64,000 nucleotides of DNA from Platerodrilus igneus. Lineage: Eukaryota; Arthropoda; Insecta; Coleoptera; Lycidae. Positions 21,895-33,590 of the stretch are shown in pieces. Both the position numbers and the translations under genes were made by a program. Under the pieces are notes generated by a model, which was given only the letters and a program-made list of their open reading frames with translations, ran no database searches and was not told the origin of the DNA. Positions within the stretch are counted from its first letter, which is position 1; the number at the start of each line of letters is the position of its first letter. The stretch is from the NCBI GenBank assembly GCA_036346225.1, contig JARFIW010001458.1, forward strand, positions 3,720,001 through 3,784,000. Reading direction: 5' to 3'.

Positions 21895-24200
21895 ACCTAC
21901 TTAAGGTCGGTTTGACGCAGCTCTAAATTCTTTTCTATTCTGAACTAGTCTAAAAGAGTCTACATACCCTTCACAACCTAAATCTCTAATAATTTGACTA
22001 ATATAGCTTTGTCTAGGTCTTCCTACTCTATTTTTATTTAGTAGTTTATAATCTAAGACCTTACTAAATAGTCCCTCATGTCTTAACTGATGCCCTATCA
22101 TTCTATCTCTCTTGAGCTTTAATTGTTTCCACATACAGGGTTTCTCAGCTATCCTTTTATAAACTTCCTCATTTGTTACTTTATCTGTCTAACTAATCTT
22201 TAACAATCTCCTATAACACCAAGTTTCAAAAGCATCTACCTTTTTCTTATCTACCTCTTTAATTGTCCAAGTCTCACTACCGTATAATAGAACACTCCAT
22301 ACGTACGACTTTAAGAAACTTTTTCAATTATCTAAACTAATACTATTAGCTATTAGTAAGTCTTTCTTTTTGAAAAACACTTTTTTACCTTGAGCTATTT
22401 TAGCTACTATATCCCTTTTGCTACGTTTGACCTTTGTAATTATACTACCTAAATAGTAAAGTTCATCTACCTCTTGTAACTTGGTATTACTATTTTTAAT
22501 ATTGGTTTAGAACTAGGCTGTAACTCACTTGTCATTATCTTTGTCTTTCCGGAGTTAATTCTCATACTATAGTTACTCTGTAGTATCAGATCTAAAATAT
22601 TTAAAAACTCTCCTAACTATTTTCTAGACTCTGCTATAATAGTTATATCATCTGCAAAACGTAACATGTCTATTTTCTGTCCCTGTACACTAATACCTAT
22701 CTCTTTCTTCTCTCTAGCTAAGTTTAAAGCTTCCTCAATATAAACATTAAAAATCAAGGGAAATAGTATGCAGCTCTGTCTAACGTCATTTCTAATATTA
22801 GCTTCCCTTTCTATTTCATCAAATCTAATTACTACGCTTTGGTTTTTATATAGACTGCAAATAATTTTCCTATCTTTATGAGAGATTCCTATTTTTTGTA
22901 AAACCCTGAACATAACAATCCAACTAACCCTATTAAATGCTTTTTCTAAATCTACAAACGCGAAATTTGTCTTTTTATTTTTTTGTAACTTTTTTCGATA
23001 ATTAACCTTATCATTAGTGTCGGTTCTCTAGTCCCTCTGTCTTTACGAAAACCATATTGGTCTTCATATAAATAATTCCCAGTCAAAGCTTCTACTCTAT
23101 TTTTAATTATTATTGTTAGTATTTTGGAAGCGTGGGAAGTGAAACTAATCGTTCTAAAATTCTCACACCTATCAGCTCCTGATTTTTTTTGGGATTGGGA
23201 TAATAATATTTTTTTGGAAATCTATTGGCACTTCACCTGCGTCGGATATTACTTTTACTAGTTCATATAGTCTGTCTAAAGTTTTCTAATTTGCATATTT
23301 TATTAATTCTGCGAAAATATCGTCTATCCCCGGCGCTTTATTTAGTTTAAGATCCCTAACAGCTCTATCAATTTCCTCTCTTAATATTAAGAACACTATT
23401 TCTACATCCTCTTCTTGGTCGTTCTCTAACTCGCCCATATCATCTCCCTTATATAAATCTTCTAAATATCTTTTTCATCTATCTGCTACCTCAACTTTAT
23501 TTATTAGAAGCTCATTATTCTCATCTTTAATACCATTATATTTTTTCCTATCTTCCCCGAAAAACTTTTTAACTGCCCTGTAAGCCTTGTCTGTCTTACC
23601 TACTCTCAAATCATCTTGCATTCCCTTATAATTCTCCTCCATCCATTTATTTCTAGCTTTTTCACACTCATATACTATCTTATTTCTAACTCTATTATAT
23701 TTTTGATTACTTTCACTATCCAATTCTCTGAAAGGTTTAAGCTTTCTTCTATTCCCTATTAAATCTAATATCTTTTTTGTTACCCAGAATTTTCTCGCTT
23801 CTACTTTTGTCTTACCTATAGTCTGTGTTGCTGTATCATGTACAGCCCTTTCTATTTCATTCCATCTATTTTTTACGTTACCTCCTATAGTTATCTTTTT
23901 GATTTTATTATCTAATACTTGTTTATATTCCTCTTTTGCTTCACTATCATTAAGCTTACCTAGATCCCATCCCTCTCTTTTAGCCTTCCTCAATTTTTTG
24001 AATTTTATATTACACTTCATTTTAACTAAGTTATGATCTCTATCTATGCCAGCCCCTGGATAACTATGACAGTTTTTAACTTGGTTTCTAAATCTTTGTT
24101 TAACTAAAATATAATCTATTTGGTATCAGCCCTATCACCTGGAGCTTTACAGGTGTATCTTCTTATGACATGTTGTTCGATAGATTTGTTTAGTGTGTAC
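21895..24200 (-). pseudogene. cfdp2-type LINE, 5'-truncated, RT domain readable
   Basis: Non-LTR retrotransposon of the endonuclease-RT group often annotated in insects as craniofacial development protein 2-like (RTE/CR1-like). On the minus strand: end of the endonuclease (RRYT near 24160, then DRDHNLVKMKC near 24010-24050), a 181-codon linker (23475-24020) rich in Lys/Glu with WMEENYKGM, RT with VRQSCILFPLIFNVYIEEA and the catalytic RFADDITIIAE box (22617-22913), and the C-terminal end IGHQLRHEGL...GRPRQSYI...NRKEFRAASNRP (21901-22134). The catalytic Asp pair is intact, but stops and frameshifts separate the blocks and the N-terminal endonuclease is missing. A short A-rich tail borders the ORF end. 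Confidence 0.85.
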
Positions 24201-25080
24201 AAATATTTGTATGGTCTTAAATATGAGATACTACTCTCACAATGCTTACAATTCCCGTCCGTTTCCATTTGGATGTTTTCTTAATGCAAAGGAACAAATT
24301 TGCAGCGACCGTATTGCCCTTCCTGCTGCACCTTAAGCTTTTGGTGCATAAACACCTGGCAGTGCAAAATTAGTGGTCGTCCTTGGATTTAATGTCCAGC
24401 TAAACGGACGACAACCTGTGCGCTCGTTAGTTTATATTGTTACTTCTTCAACTGCACCGAATGACAACCAAACTTACGTTGCACGCATTAAACAATTAAT
24501 CATTAAAAGATAGACATCACATTTACATGCAATGTCTTGACGACGATGAAATTAACAAGTTTTATTTTTAATTAAATTTGGGTATAAATTGTTCCGACCC
24601 CAACACATAACGTGTATTCAAATCCTACAACTACGGACTTATAAATAATCGGTCTCTGGGAATAATTAATCCGTCTGCAGCTCAGTTACTTGTTGCACTC
24701 GCTATCTTGACTTTACTACTTATACTACGTTAATATATAAATAATTTAAGCTAAAGTTACAAAAATGGGCCACGTGTATCTCATTCGACACTTCATAACC
24801 CTTACGCGGCGCCGACTTTACTACTGGTAGTAGAACCTGCACCTGCATATCTGCTAGTACTCACCCACCCCCCAATAAGTTTAACTTAATTGCTAAGCCT
24901 GCCTTGGTTATTCAGATGAGCTTGTACTAGCAAGTCCACTGAATTCCCTGCGATACGCAGGAATATATTACTTAATGCTACAAATATTATGCACACCCAA
25001 CGAGAGGGCACCGTTTTTGTTTCTTGCTCCATAAGAATTTGCCCCCAATCTTGTTGCAATAGTGGCTGGACCGGCATAAA
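24201..25080. other. Unresolved interval, possibly LTR/3' end of the Gypsy element to its right
   Basis: Lies 3' (minus sense) of the integrase of the Gypsy element at 25080-28830, so the 3' LTR could be here. A 63-codon open stretch at 24886-25077 (-) has no domain I recognise. No second LTR is available to define borders. Confidence 0.3.
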
Positions 25081-26114
25081 GAGAAAGAATATTTGGATTT
25101 CTTTTTCGGCACTCGAGGATTAAAAATTAATAAATTTTTTGTGTACATTTTTATGACCCAATTTACGTTGCCCGGCCTTAAGCTTTAACCTATTGTACGC
25201 AAATGTGATTATTTCATCTCTCCCAACACCCGACGACGCGCTAACAGGAAAAGCATTGTTTTTAAGGGCATAGTTATTAATAGGTATCCCAACATGTAAT
25301 TTAAAAAGACTGAACCGCGTAGAATCGTGGACCGCTCTGTTCAGCCACTTCTTCACTTTATCTAATGCCAAGCCCAACTCTCCATAAGCTGAATAACATA
25401 CATACCCCAGATTATGCACAACTTTGAGGTTCACGCGCTCGGTCACATTGCTCTGTGGATAATATACCGAAGCGTGAACAACTTTTACTCCTTGACCTCA
25501 ACGATTCTTGCCATCTTTTACTGGTAAACTGACCACAATTGTCAGTAAGTATAGTCTCTGACTTAGCGATCTCCAAAAAATATTTGTTTATTACTCATCG
25601 TAGATTAGCGACTATAGTGGAACGCTTAAGAAGAAACAAAGTACCCAACTTACTGAGTGCATCCACTACAACTAATAACTGCGTTGCGCCCAAACTCGAC
25701 ACGGACAATGAAACCGTCAGATAAAAAAAACAATCTTATTAGTTCCCCTTGTCAGCATATTATTATATTGCTCACTAACTCTGAGCGAACTATTTAAATT
25801 CTGACACAAATCGTATCCTAAAAGGATTTTTCTAATGAAATGCTTTATTTAGAGAAATAATAATTTCTATGCAACCCCTGTAAACACTTTTCCAGTCATA
25901 AATGCCCATTGTCTCCATGTTCTTGTTAAACCAATATATCTACCCTACAAATCAGTACACACACCTTAAATCCCAACACCCCTAGTGACTTTGCCTAAAC
26001 AAACCCCCTTCATACTCTGTATACATTCTGAATATTTTTTTGAAACTCCTACTTTAGACAATTCTGCTTTCACCTTCCGATAAAATTCGTCCTATCCTTG
26101 TTTCCTAACGTTTC
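25081..26114 (-). pseudogene. pol: Gypsy element C, integrase remnant
   Basis: Integrase of a second, different Ty3/Gypsy lineage. Minus strand: DNCGQFTSKRW near 25510-25540 (DNGxQF motif with the second catalytic Asp), then TERVNLKVV near 25420-25446 (catalytic Glu region) and a 108-codon stretch ending at 25120 that corresponds to the C-terminal part including a HDSTRFSLFKLHVG segment. Upstream sequence to 26100 is broken by stops. Confidence 0.65.
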
Positions 26115-27480
26115 TTATGATCGACACAACCTCTCTACACAATTCCGACCCAAATCCATATCCGAGAAATCTGTTTGAATAGAAAGCGTCCGATCAAAGC
26201 ACGGATGCTTCAACATGGCAATAAGCATCAACAAACGCCCCATCACTCCAGCCAGCTTTTCACAAAACCTGCTTTCGTAATTAACAAACCCTAAAGAACC
26301 CTTCAAGTACCGGATATTTCGCAGCCCTGGAAACGAATTAATAGCTTATACCCGAATCGTATTTACCGTCACCACTTCAGCTGATATAATATGACCGAAG
26401 AAGACAATCGCATTCTTGGTAAAATAAAATCTGTTTAATTTTACCGTTATAACTACAGTCTCAAACTTATCGAATACTTTATTTAAACGAATTAAGGGTT
26501 CCTTGGCCCTCTCATTCACATATGCAACCACATACGATTCTACCTTTAGACCCAAAACAATACTCAAAGCACGTATAAAGGACCCTACAGATGTGCTCAA
26601 CCCGAACGCCAGAACTTCAAAAACGTTTTTTTTTTATATTAAAAAACCCAGTAAATGATGCTCTGGATTAATTTCAATCTGTCAATGGCTTGGGGGCTCC
26701 GTGGCGTAGTTGGTATGAGTGTGACTGCCACGCCCAAGGTTCGGGATTCAAATTCCGATGCGGTCCCCTTGAAAAATGTTTGGTGAGCAATTCTCACAAA
26801 AATACGCCCGTGTTTTGATGAGTGGTAAAATGGAAGTCCTATGTGTGGGTTGTCACGCACTTTAAAGATCCTTTTTTTACTTGGAACAGCAAGAGTTCGA
26901 CAAAATTCAAAATTTTCTAGGTACATAATACTCGGTTCCTGGCCAATGTAGTACCTTCGGGTAAAGCATTGAAAATCAAATGTAGTGCCAGTAGATTGTC
27001 GTTAAATCAAGCCTACTCAAGCGCTATCCGCTAGAAATATTAAACCACAGCGCAGTAGGATTCGGAGGCATAACTTTTACCATGCGCTTATTCAAAAACC
27101 GGGCATCTAAACAGACTCTTATTGCCCAATCTTGCTTCCTCACTAGTACCAAGAGCCTAATATATTCAGCTTGTTTAGCTTCAATAATATCCCAGGTTAC
27201 CATTTCTTCAATCTACCACTTCACCTCTTCTTTATATGCATACTGAATTAGGTTTAACCTGACGAAGAATGGAATATCATCCCACAATTTAATTACTTGG
27301 TAATAGACCTATGTTCGACCAGACTGTTTCGAAAATATTGACCTATAATATGACGCTAAGACATAATACAACTTAGCTTTCTCTGCTTCAGAGAAACTCT
27401 CAGTGGGACCCACCACCACTTTAATTTCAGACATCTTGCACGGCACAATCTCTCTTTTTACTCTCACCTTCATCTACTTG
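26115..27480 (-). pseudogene. pol: Gypsy element C, reverse transcriptase, split by a SINE
   Basis: RT of Gypsy element C. Seen: WDIIEAKQAEYIRLLVLV and RVCLDARFLNKRMV (27080-27230), DLTTIYW near 26990, then after the SINE at 26691-26980 the reading resumes with FEVLAFGLSTSVGSF (26590-26625), VVAYV near the catalytic box at about 26510 where the family YVDD is reduced to YVNE, and FFGHIISAE near 26370. The connection LGFVNYESRFCEKLAGVMG follows at 26230-26306. Loss of the catalytic Asp pair plus the SINE make it inactive. Confidence 0.8.
26691..26980 (+). mobile_element. tRNA-derived SINE, copy 1
   Basis: A tRNA-like head with an A-box-like TGGCGTAGTTGG (26702-26713) and a B-box-like GATTCAAATTCC (26745-26756), then a body shared with copy 2: CTTGAAAAATGTT, AAAATGGAAGTCC, TTGTCACGCAC, TTAAAGATCC, AACAGCAAGA and the terminal GGCCAATGTAGTACCTTCGGGT. 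It is inserted in the RT of Gypsy element C, in the opposite orientation. Pol III transcription is expected for this class; the head is too diverged from a cloverleaf to be a working tRNA. Confidence 0.8.
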
Positions 27481-28140
27481 CAACCCTCCTCAGAACCCTG
27501 ATAAACATTTATCCGGATATCCAGTGTAGGTTCCATACTAAATTTTGTACTCATCGATACATCCTCAAAATTACTAGATCAGCAATGGTTAGGGACATCA
27601 AACTTAACCTGATAATCCTACATGTGATTTTTCCAATGGTCCACCCGAAGGTACTACATTGGCCACGAAGCGAGTTTATTCTTGCTGTTCTAAGCAAGGT
27701 AGGGATCTTTAACGTGCGTGACAACACCTACGCACGGGACTTCCATTTTACCTCTCATCCGAACGAGGGTTTATTTTTGTGAAAAATGCTCGCCTAACAT
27801 TTTTCAAGCGGACCGTGTCGGGATTCAAACCCGGGACCTTGGGCGTAGTAGTTACACACATACCAACTACGCCACGAAACCGCCAACCTAATAATCCGTA
27901 AAAAATCACAACTGAAGATGACATTTCGAACCACCATACAAAGATACGCAAGATCGTGTGCCTTGAATTTGAGGTTCAAGTAATATTGATCCTTCTCAAT
28001 GCAATTTCTGCCCGTGGTACCTACTAACATAGCCGACGTAATTGGTAAACGTAGACTATCGAGGTTATTTTGATAAAGTTTTGATTGAAAATCTTTGGAA
28101 ATGCGGGTAACTTGGCTACCAGAATCTAACAATTTTTATA
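27481..28140 (-). pseudogene. pol: Gypsy element C, protease region, split by a SINE
   Basis: Aspartic protease part: LDSGSQVTRISKDF at about 28090-28132 carries the D-S-G active-site triad, followed by a plausible flap region and LAYLCMVV. The SINE at 27619-27884 interrupts it, after which a further stretch to 27480 leads into RT. Frame otherwise moderately kept over about 75 codons. Confidence 0.65.
27619..27884 (-). mobile_element. tRNA-derived SINE, copy 2, with target-site duplication
   Basis: Second copy of the same SINE family on the minus strand: tRNA-like head with TGGCGTAGTTGG and GGTTTGAATCCC (canonical B box), and the same body landmarks as copy 1. It is flanked by a 13-bp direct repeat, AACCT(G/A)ATAATCC, at 27606-27618 and 27885-27897 with one mismatch, which marks the insertion site inside the protease region of Gypsy element C and fixes the SINE length at about 266 bp. 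Confidence 0.88.
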
Positions 28141-28845
28141 TCACAATCACTTCCTCCGTAGCCTCAAAAGTTGGTGCAGTAACAAACGATATGATTTTGT
28201 TTTCGCGTTTTAACAGAAGCTCGTCTCCATCTTTATTGAAGAACGTAGGCGCAACCGGTGACAGACTTCCCCCGAGCTGCTAAAGCTTTGAGATTCACGA
28301 CGAACTTCATCCCTATTTCCATTACTGTAACTATTATTATTACTATTTTACTTATTTTTGGAACGATTACCACGCCAGTATTTGATATATTCGATCTGAC
28401 GCTGTAACGAGAACCCCATTGAGTTAACTATTTGTACTCTCTAATGCAACTTAGCGTTCGAATTGTTACTATTATTACCAGAGTTTTGATACGTTTCATT
28501 CACTTTGTTTAAATAACATTCCATTACTTCTAGTGTCCAAGGCATTTAATTTACAATTCCGCGTTGGATATCAAACAAGAATTAATCCCTCAATAGAGAA
28601 ATGGATTCTTTTTCCTCATGGATGGCGTAAAGATAAATCTTCCCTTACCAGCTCTAAAAAAATAATCAGTCATTGATTGTTTTTCGTAACAACCAAATTT
28701 GATTTTTTGGAAAAGCTTGCTTCTTTCTGCAACATCTCAGTAACGCTTTGAGAATAATTCCTATAATTTTTTGAAATCTTTCACCTGTTGCTCTTTTAAT
28801 ACCCTCAAGCCCGAACCTAACTAATCTGCAATAAACTATGTTGCA
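28141..28845 (-). pseudogene. gag: Gypsy element C, gag remnant
   Basis: Gag-like sequence upstream of protease: a basic, Asn-rich tail (28310-28450) and, at about 28520-28800, a degenerate capsid C-terminal pattern with FKKL, ERSKLFQKIKFG, KQSMTDYF and (after stops) a helix preceding TLVI. Pattern agrees with Gag of insect Gypsy elements, but several stops interrupt it and no intact CCHC knuckle is visible. Confidence 0.45.
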
Positions 28846-28852
28846 AAATGTT

Positions 28853-28865
28853 CTGTGTGTGTGTG

Positions 28866-28897
<32 letters not shown>

Positions 28898-28985
28898 TGC
28901 GTATGTGTGCGTGCATGCGTGCCTGTGCGTGCGTGCGGGTGTGAGTGCGCGCGCGTGTGTGCGTGCGTGCGTGCGCGAGCGTGAT
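28853..28985. repeat. GT / GTGC microsatellite
   Basis: A (GT)n run of about 24 bp passes into (GTGC)n with interruptions, continuing to about 28980. The GCGTG-rich flavour recurs at 29110-29150 (GTGCGCCGGTGCGTACGTG). Apparent reading frames here are repeat artefacts. Confidence 0.95.
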
Positions 28986-29214
28986 GTTGTGGATGTTATA
29001 TCTCCAGAAAGTGAAAGCTTGTATTTTTGAAAGGAAAATTGGTGTTTTTGTTAAGGAGCTCTTAATCCTGACGATTCCGCTTTTTTTGCACGTTGGTTAG
29101 TTTTTGAAAGAGGTGTGTTGGTCCGCGTGCGCCGGTGCGTACGTGCATATGTCTCTTTATAGACATACAAAAGTTAGAAAACAATCTGTATTTATAATTT
29201 TAAAAATCTAAGCA

Positions 29215-30130
29215 GTAGAAGAAGCGGACAGTAAAAAGATAGAAGCCTTTGAAATGTGGTGCTGCAGCCGTATGATGAAGATATCATGTACAGGCAAAGT
29301 TAAGAACACAGAGGTACTCGAAATGGTACGAGAAGAAAGAAATATGTGGATAACAATAAAAAATAGGAGAGATAGGATTATAGGCCACATACTAAGATGT
29401 GAGAGAATAGTGCGGGATATATTAAAAGCAAAGATAGGAAAAAAATGAGTAGAGGCAGACCAATGTTAGACTATTGCACACAGATACTGAAAGATGTAGG
29501 CTGTGTGAATTTAAGGAAAATGTATAGGCTAGCGTAGTTCCAAGATGGAAAACTAATGACGAAAAAAACCTGATGATTATTATAAGCTACAACAGGAATT
29601 GGTTGTGTAATATTTTGAACTAATGTTAATTGTGCGAAAGGATTTACTGGAAAACTATTAGTTCGGCAAATGTATAAGTGTTGGGGATCTTGGTAGCCAT
29701 AGGCTGCTTAACCCCCTTCACGTACCACTGAATTTCTTAGAAATAGGGCATATAATTAGAGAACAATGGAAGGGGAACCGAGCTGTATATAAGCTGTGGG
29801 AATTTCAGTAAACTGCGTAGGCTAGCTCTGAATATAAATAAGTGGGGGTACGCGTCCAACCAGTTTCAAGACGGAAACCTACTGACGAAAAAACAAGTGC
29901 ACTTAAATCTGATGGTTACTATAAACTACTACAGGTGTTGGTTTTGAAATATTTTGAACTAATGTTAATTGTGCGAAAGGAGTTACTGGAAAACTACTAA
30001 TTCGGCAAATGTATAAGTGTTGGGGATCTTGGTAGCCACATTCTGCTTAACCCCCTTTACATGCTACTGAATATCGCGGAAATAGGGAATATTATTGTAA
30101 AACAATTGAAGGGAAACCGAACTGCATCTA
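29215..30130 (+). pseudogene. cfdp2-type LINE, 3' end with duplicated ORF-end/UTR units
   Basis: Extreme 3' end of a cfdp2-type LINE on the plus strand: C-terminal coding segment with MMKIS, MWITIKNRRDRIIGHILR and a GRPMLDYCTQI-like end (29215-29560). Then the UTR block AACTAATGTTAATTGTGCGAAAGG...GTTGGGGATCTTGGTAGCCA occurs at about 29614-29702 and again at 29955-30040, separated by a degenerate second ORF end (29790-29930). Period is about 341 bp. Related to the LINE at 45560-48490. Confidence 0.8.
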
Positions 30131-30660
30131 ACAAGAAAAAGCAACGGCTATGTACAATTTTAAAATCCAGATAAGGATTAGTTCGAACACAACAAACTTA
30201 CAGACAAGGAAAAAATTGTTGAAAGCATATGTGTGGAGAACTGCACTGTACTTCAATGGAATAGGGGCAGTAGGAGAAGCACACAGAGAAAAAGTAAAAA
30301 CCTTTTGAAATGTTGTGCTTCAGATGACTGAGAATGATAGCATGGATAGGCAAAGTTAGTAACAAATAGGTTATAGAAATAATAGCGGAATAAAGATATC
30401 TCTGGAAAACAAAAAAAATATGAGAAATAGAAGGGCAGATACGTTCTAAGGCATTTTTGAGGAATCGAACGGGATATATTACAAGCAGAGGTAGGGAAAA
30501 CAAGAAGTAGAGATAAACCTAGATCAGACTATTGCTCGCAGATAGTGAAAGATGCAGACTATACAAATTTCAGAGAAATGTGTAGGTTAGCTCAGAATAG
30601 GAAACAGTGAGGGTACGCATATAACCAGTTCCAGGGCTGAAGACTTAATGATGATGGGGC
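30131..30660 (+). pseudogene. cfdp2-type LINE, another 3' fragment
   Basis: A second C-terminal fragment of the same LINE family lies directly downstream: matches to the region encoding the LLKSYVWSTAL-like segment (30190-30260), the EAHREKVKTF-like segment, RRYLWKTKK, and the ORF end with SDYCSQIVKDA (30520-30610). Ends near a GGTACGCATATAACCAG sequence equivalent to the family ORF end. Several frameshifts. Confidence 0.7.
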
Positions 30661-31269
30661 ATCGTTGGAAATCTGCAATAAAGTATCCTAAACAACTGTT
30701 TACGGAAATCGCGTATAGTGTGTTCTGCAAAACGTAAAAATGAGCAACATGAAAAATTGAAGAAATTTTGATTGAGCGCACATCGAGTGGGTGTTATGTG
30801 TACGTGTGTGAGCAGGAGCGCATGTATGTTTGTTTTTATAAACATTCCAACATAAATAAGGGAAACAGTTTAAAAGATAGAGTGTTAGTGGAGAGCCGTA
30901 GGTGGTCTTGAAACGTGTTACGGCGAAGGGGTCTGACAATCTATATGGTTTAATGTGTTCTTTGTATTTTGAATGACAATAATATTATTAGACAATAAAA
31001 TACAATTTTTTCAGCGACGGTTCCTTCATATTATATAAAACTAAGGTAGACAATAGAAGTTCAATTAATAGTTATTGCCCAAAAATAATAAGTACGACGT
31101 GTGCTACTTGATAATACTAATCTGTAAAATTACAAGTTAATGCAATTATAAGATTCCTGGTTTAAAATTAGACTGTAAAAGAAGACAAAAGCCTATATTT
31201 GTTTTTTTACCGAGCTCTTGGTTAATTTGAAATTTTCTTCGGGGTGCTGCAAAGTAATTGTGATTGTCA
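30661..31269. other. Interval without recognisable gene
   Basis: AT-rich; a GT-rich patch around 30795-30820 on the plus strand. No element signature I can support. Confidence 0.5.
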
Positions 31270-31909
31270 CTGACATAGTCGGAGGCTTCCACGGCCGGAG
31301 TCATTATAATTATTTATGGTTCCGGGTTGGGACCGTGTCATTTTGTAAATTAAGGTCGACGTTTCGACCACTTTTGTAAGGGGCTTCATCAGGACAATAA
31401 AATAATTTTTTTTTTTTTAAATTATATAAAAAGAAAAATGATAATATTAAATGGACAAGTTACAGTGTGAAGAGAAGAGTTACTCCTGAACTAGCAGACT
31501 CACTAGCCCATTCCTAGCCAAAAGGTGTCTTGTGGCGAAGTAACTGGTGAAAATAACGAAAGTGGTGGTTTTTATAGGGCGAGAACTTGATGCATGAGTG
31601 ATCATGCACAGAGAGGAGTGTCGTAGTGGATCAGTGAGCGTCACGGTTCCGCTGTTGTAAACATAGGCTTGTTTTCCGAATAGGGGAAAGGTAGTAGACA
31701 TCGTCTTTGTTTAGATTATTAGAATTTTTATTTATTTCTATGGATTCTCTAATTTTTCTATTGTAGAAAAATGGAATTCTGGCAATTAGCTTCGTCTTGT
31801 CAAAGTTGATGGTATGGCCTGTTTCATGTTGGTGTTCGGCCACCGCTGAGCGATGGTACTGGCTTGTTCTTAAGCATCGCTTATGCTCGTTTAGTCTGTA
31901 TGTAGTCTG
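31270..31909 (-). pseudogene. Penelope-like element 1, GIY-YIG end and 3' terminal region
   Basis: PLEs are retroelements with an RT and a GIY-YIG endonuclease. Minus strand 31631-31905 reads as the C-terminal endonuclease: NEHKRCLR, SAVAEHQHETGHTI, then RIPFFYNRKIRESIEI and NNLNKDD, the typical PLE C-terminus. The upstream part is cut at about 31909 by the mariner fragment. The 3' region (31270-31480) contains a hammerhead-like motif listed separately. A 13-nt poly-T run lies at about 31408-31420. Confidence 0.8.
31345..31400 (-). ncRNA. Hammerhead-ribozyme-like motif in the PLE end
   Basis: Minus strand, in order: GTC (31395-31393), CTGATGA (31392-31386), a stem-loop arm GCCCC...GTGG, CGAAAC (ends 31361), GTC (31360-31358) and GACC (31357-31354). 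This is the hammerhead order: stem I strand, CUGAUGA box, stem II, GAAA box, minimal stem III, GUC cleavage triplet, return strand of stem I (GUC/GAC pair). PLEs are known to carry hammerhead motifs of this compact type. Stem II has mismatches, so this copy may be inactive. Confidence 0.6.
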
Positions 31910-32535
31910 TTATGTATCGACGCAGAAAATTCTCAGGATTGCGACTGAAAAGCGCCAAAACAGCCTCAGAATCGGCCACACGATTGCGTTTATTCTCCAC
32001 TGTGAGCAAACGTGGCAACCACCTTGCCGAGATTTTTTTCGCAGCCAATTTTTCCTCCAAAACTGTGCCTTGCAATATGCCTGTGGCCTCAACTATTTCG
32101 CGCACTTTTATTCGTCGATCATTTAAAATCATATCGTGGATTTTGTCAATCATTTCGGGGGTAGACACTTTTACAGGGCGTCCGGAACGATGTTCATTTT
32201 TTGTGTATGTACGACCACGTTTAAACTATTCACCCAATTATAAACAGTTGCAAACACAGGAGTACATGTGGTATGAACTACATCCAACTCAGCTTTGATT
32301 TCTTTCGCCGTTAACTTTTTTAAATACAAGTGTTTAATCACTGCTCGAAACTCACTTTCAACCATTCTTATAATCAAATGAACGTTTTTACTTCAATCAA
32401 CAACAAAAATAAAACTACGTGATAGATACGACTGAAACTTTAACAGTTGACTGGTTAGGAGTGCTGCTTACTGTAAAAAATTTATTTTCGGTACTACAAG
32501 GGCCATCTCTTGGATTTTCTAAGGACTTATTGAAC
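31910..32535 (-). pseudogene. mariner (irritans-type) 5' fragment
   Basis: N-terminal half of a mariner transposase on the minus strand. Seen: MVESEFRAVIKHLYLKKLT (near 32365), TAKEIKAEL, FATVYNWV (DNA-binding HTH region), then STPEMIDKIHDMILNDRRIKV, VREIVEATGI, SARWLPRLLT and NRNP-like SRNPENFLRR (ends near 31915). A short stretch after ATGI is deleted and the DDD catalytic part is absent. The non-coding 5' end with CAATAAGTCC near 32530 looks like the start of an irritans-type element. Inserted between two PLE pieces. Confidence 0.88.
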
Positions 32536-32539
32536 GGCT

Positions 32540-33590
32540 CTCGTGTATGATAACATTGTTGGAGTGCATGGATGATTATTTGTATTTACTTTATGTGTTC
32601 TGAGTTCCTGTACTTGAGCAAATGCATATACACGCGTCAAATTGCTTGCATCTTTTTTGAAGATTAAACCATTTGCATTGTTTACTCTATGAGCCATGTC
32701 AAGAAAAAGCCGACTCATGTATGAATTCTCTTTATCCAAAAGTTTTACACTATTAAAAATCGGATAAAGGATAGTATCGTTTGTAGGGCAAGCAAGTGCA
32801 CACGAATTTTCTTTTTATTTTGCAGTCATTCATATGCTGAACAATACTAGAGCGCAGCTATTGTGAGTACTGCCCTATATAAATTTTGTTATATCTTTGG
32901 TAGGAAATGGAATGCGCAACATTGTAATGACTGTTTTATTTTATATGCTTGAAAAAAGTTGGCCAACCGTGACGGAATTATATTATGAAATAACCATACA
33001 ATCGTCTTTTAAAATGTTTATCGATTTTGGAGATAAACCCTTTATCATCGGTAGCTTTTTATACACAACACTATTTGTCGATTGCTTGTTGTTTTGACAT
33101 CTGTTAGTTTATTTAGAAAAGGTTTCGGATAACCATTGTTTATCATGGTGTTTGATAGAAGCGTCAAATTTTTTCTATGAAATGAATTATGTGAAATTCT
33201 GGTAATCCTAGTTTTTAAACGTGACAGCGTGATTATTTTGTAATTTATACAGTGATTGGAATAACAGCTAATGTACCTACCTGAATGGGTAGGTTTTTGG
33301 AACCAATCAAGCAATTGTTTGTTTTTGGAATTTCTTATTATTTTAGTATCCAAAAATGGAATACTGTTGTTGTATTCTATTTCTAATGTAAATCGGATAC
33401 GTTTGTTATATTTGTTGAAGCTGTTTATAAGATCATCTACTTCATTTTTAGGTATGGCACAAATTACATACACAACAAATTTTTTAATAAAAGTTGGGGG
33501 AGTCGATGAGGAGGAATGACATTGTCAAATAGAAAATCTATTGCTACGGTAGCAACAATAGGACTTAAAAGTAAACCCATATGAATACTA
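32540..33590 (-). pseudogene. Penelope-like element 2, RT C-terminus and GIY-YIG
   Basis: Minus strand: MGLLLSPIVATVAIDFLF (about 33530-33580, RT), then the catalytic region where FVDD is replaced by FVVYV, the SIPFLDTKIIR and LDWFQKPTHSGRYISCYSNH block and SRLKTRITRISHNSFHRKNL (33140-33420), a degenerate GIY-YIG domain (32760-33040), and the end KLLDKENSYMSRLFLDMAH...ASNLTRVYAF (32560-32755). Loss of the catalytic Asp pair and several stops make it inactive. Truncated on the N-terminal side at about 33590, where an inverted fragment begins. Confidence 0.85.

Noticed and set aside
26695..26770. tRNA gene candidate
   Set aside because: A and B boxes are present but the acceptor and anticodon stems do not pair, and the body is shared with a second copy that has a target-site duplication, so it is a SINE head.
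28848..29030. 60-codon Cys/Val-rich reading frame
   Set aside because: Produced entirely by the GT/GTGC microsatellite.
32897..33097. 66-codon plus-strand frame
   Set aside because: Antisense to the degenerate PLE GIY-YIG region.
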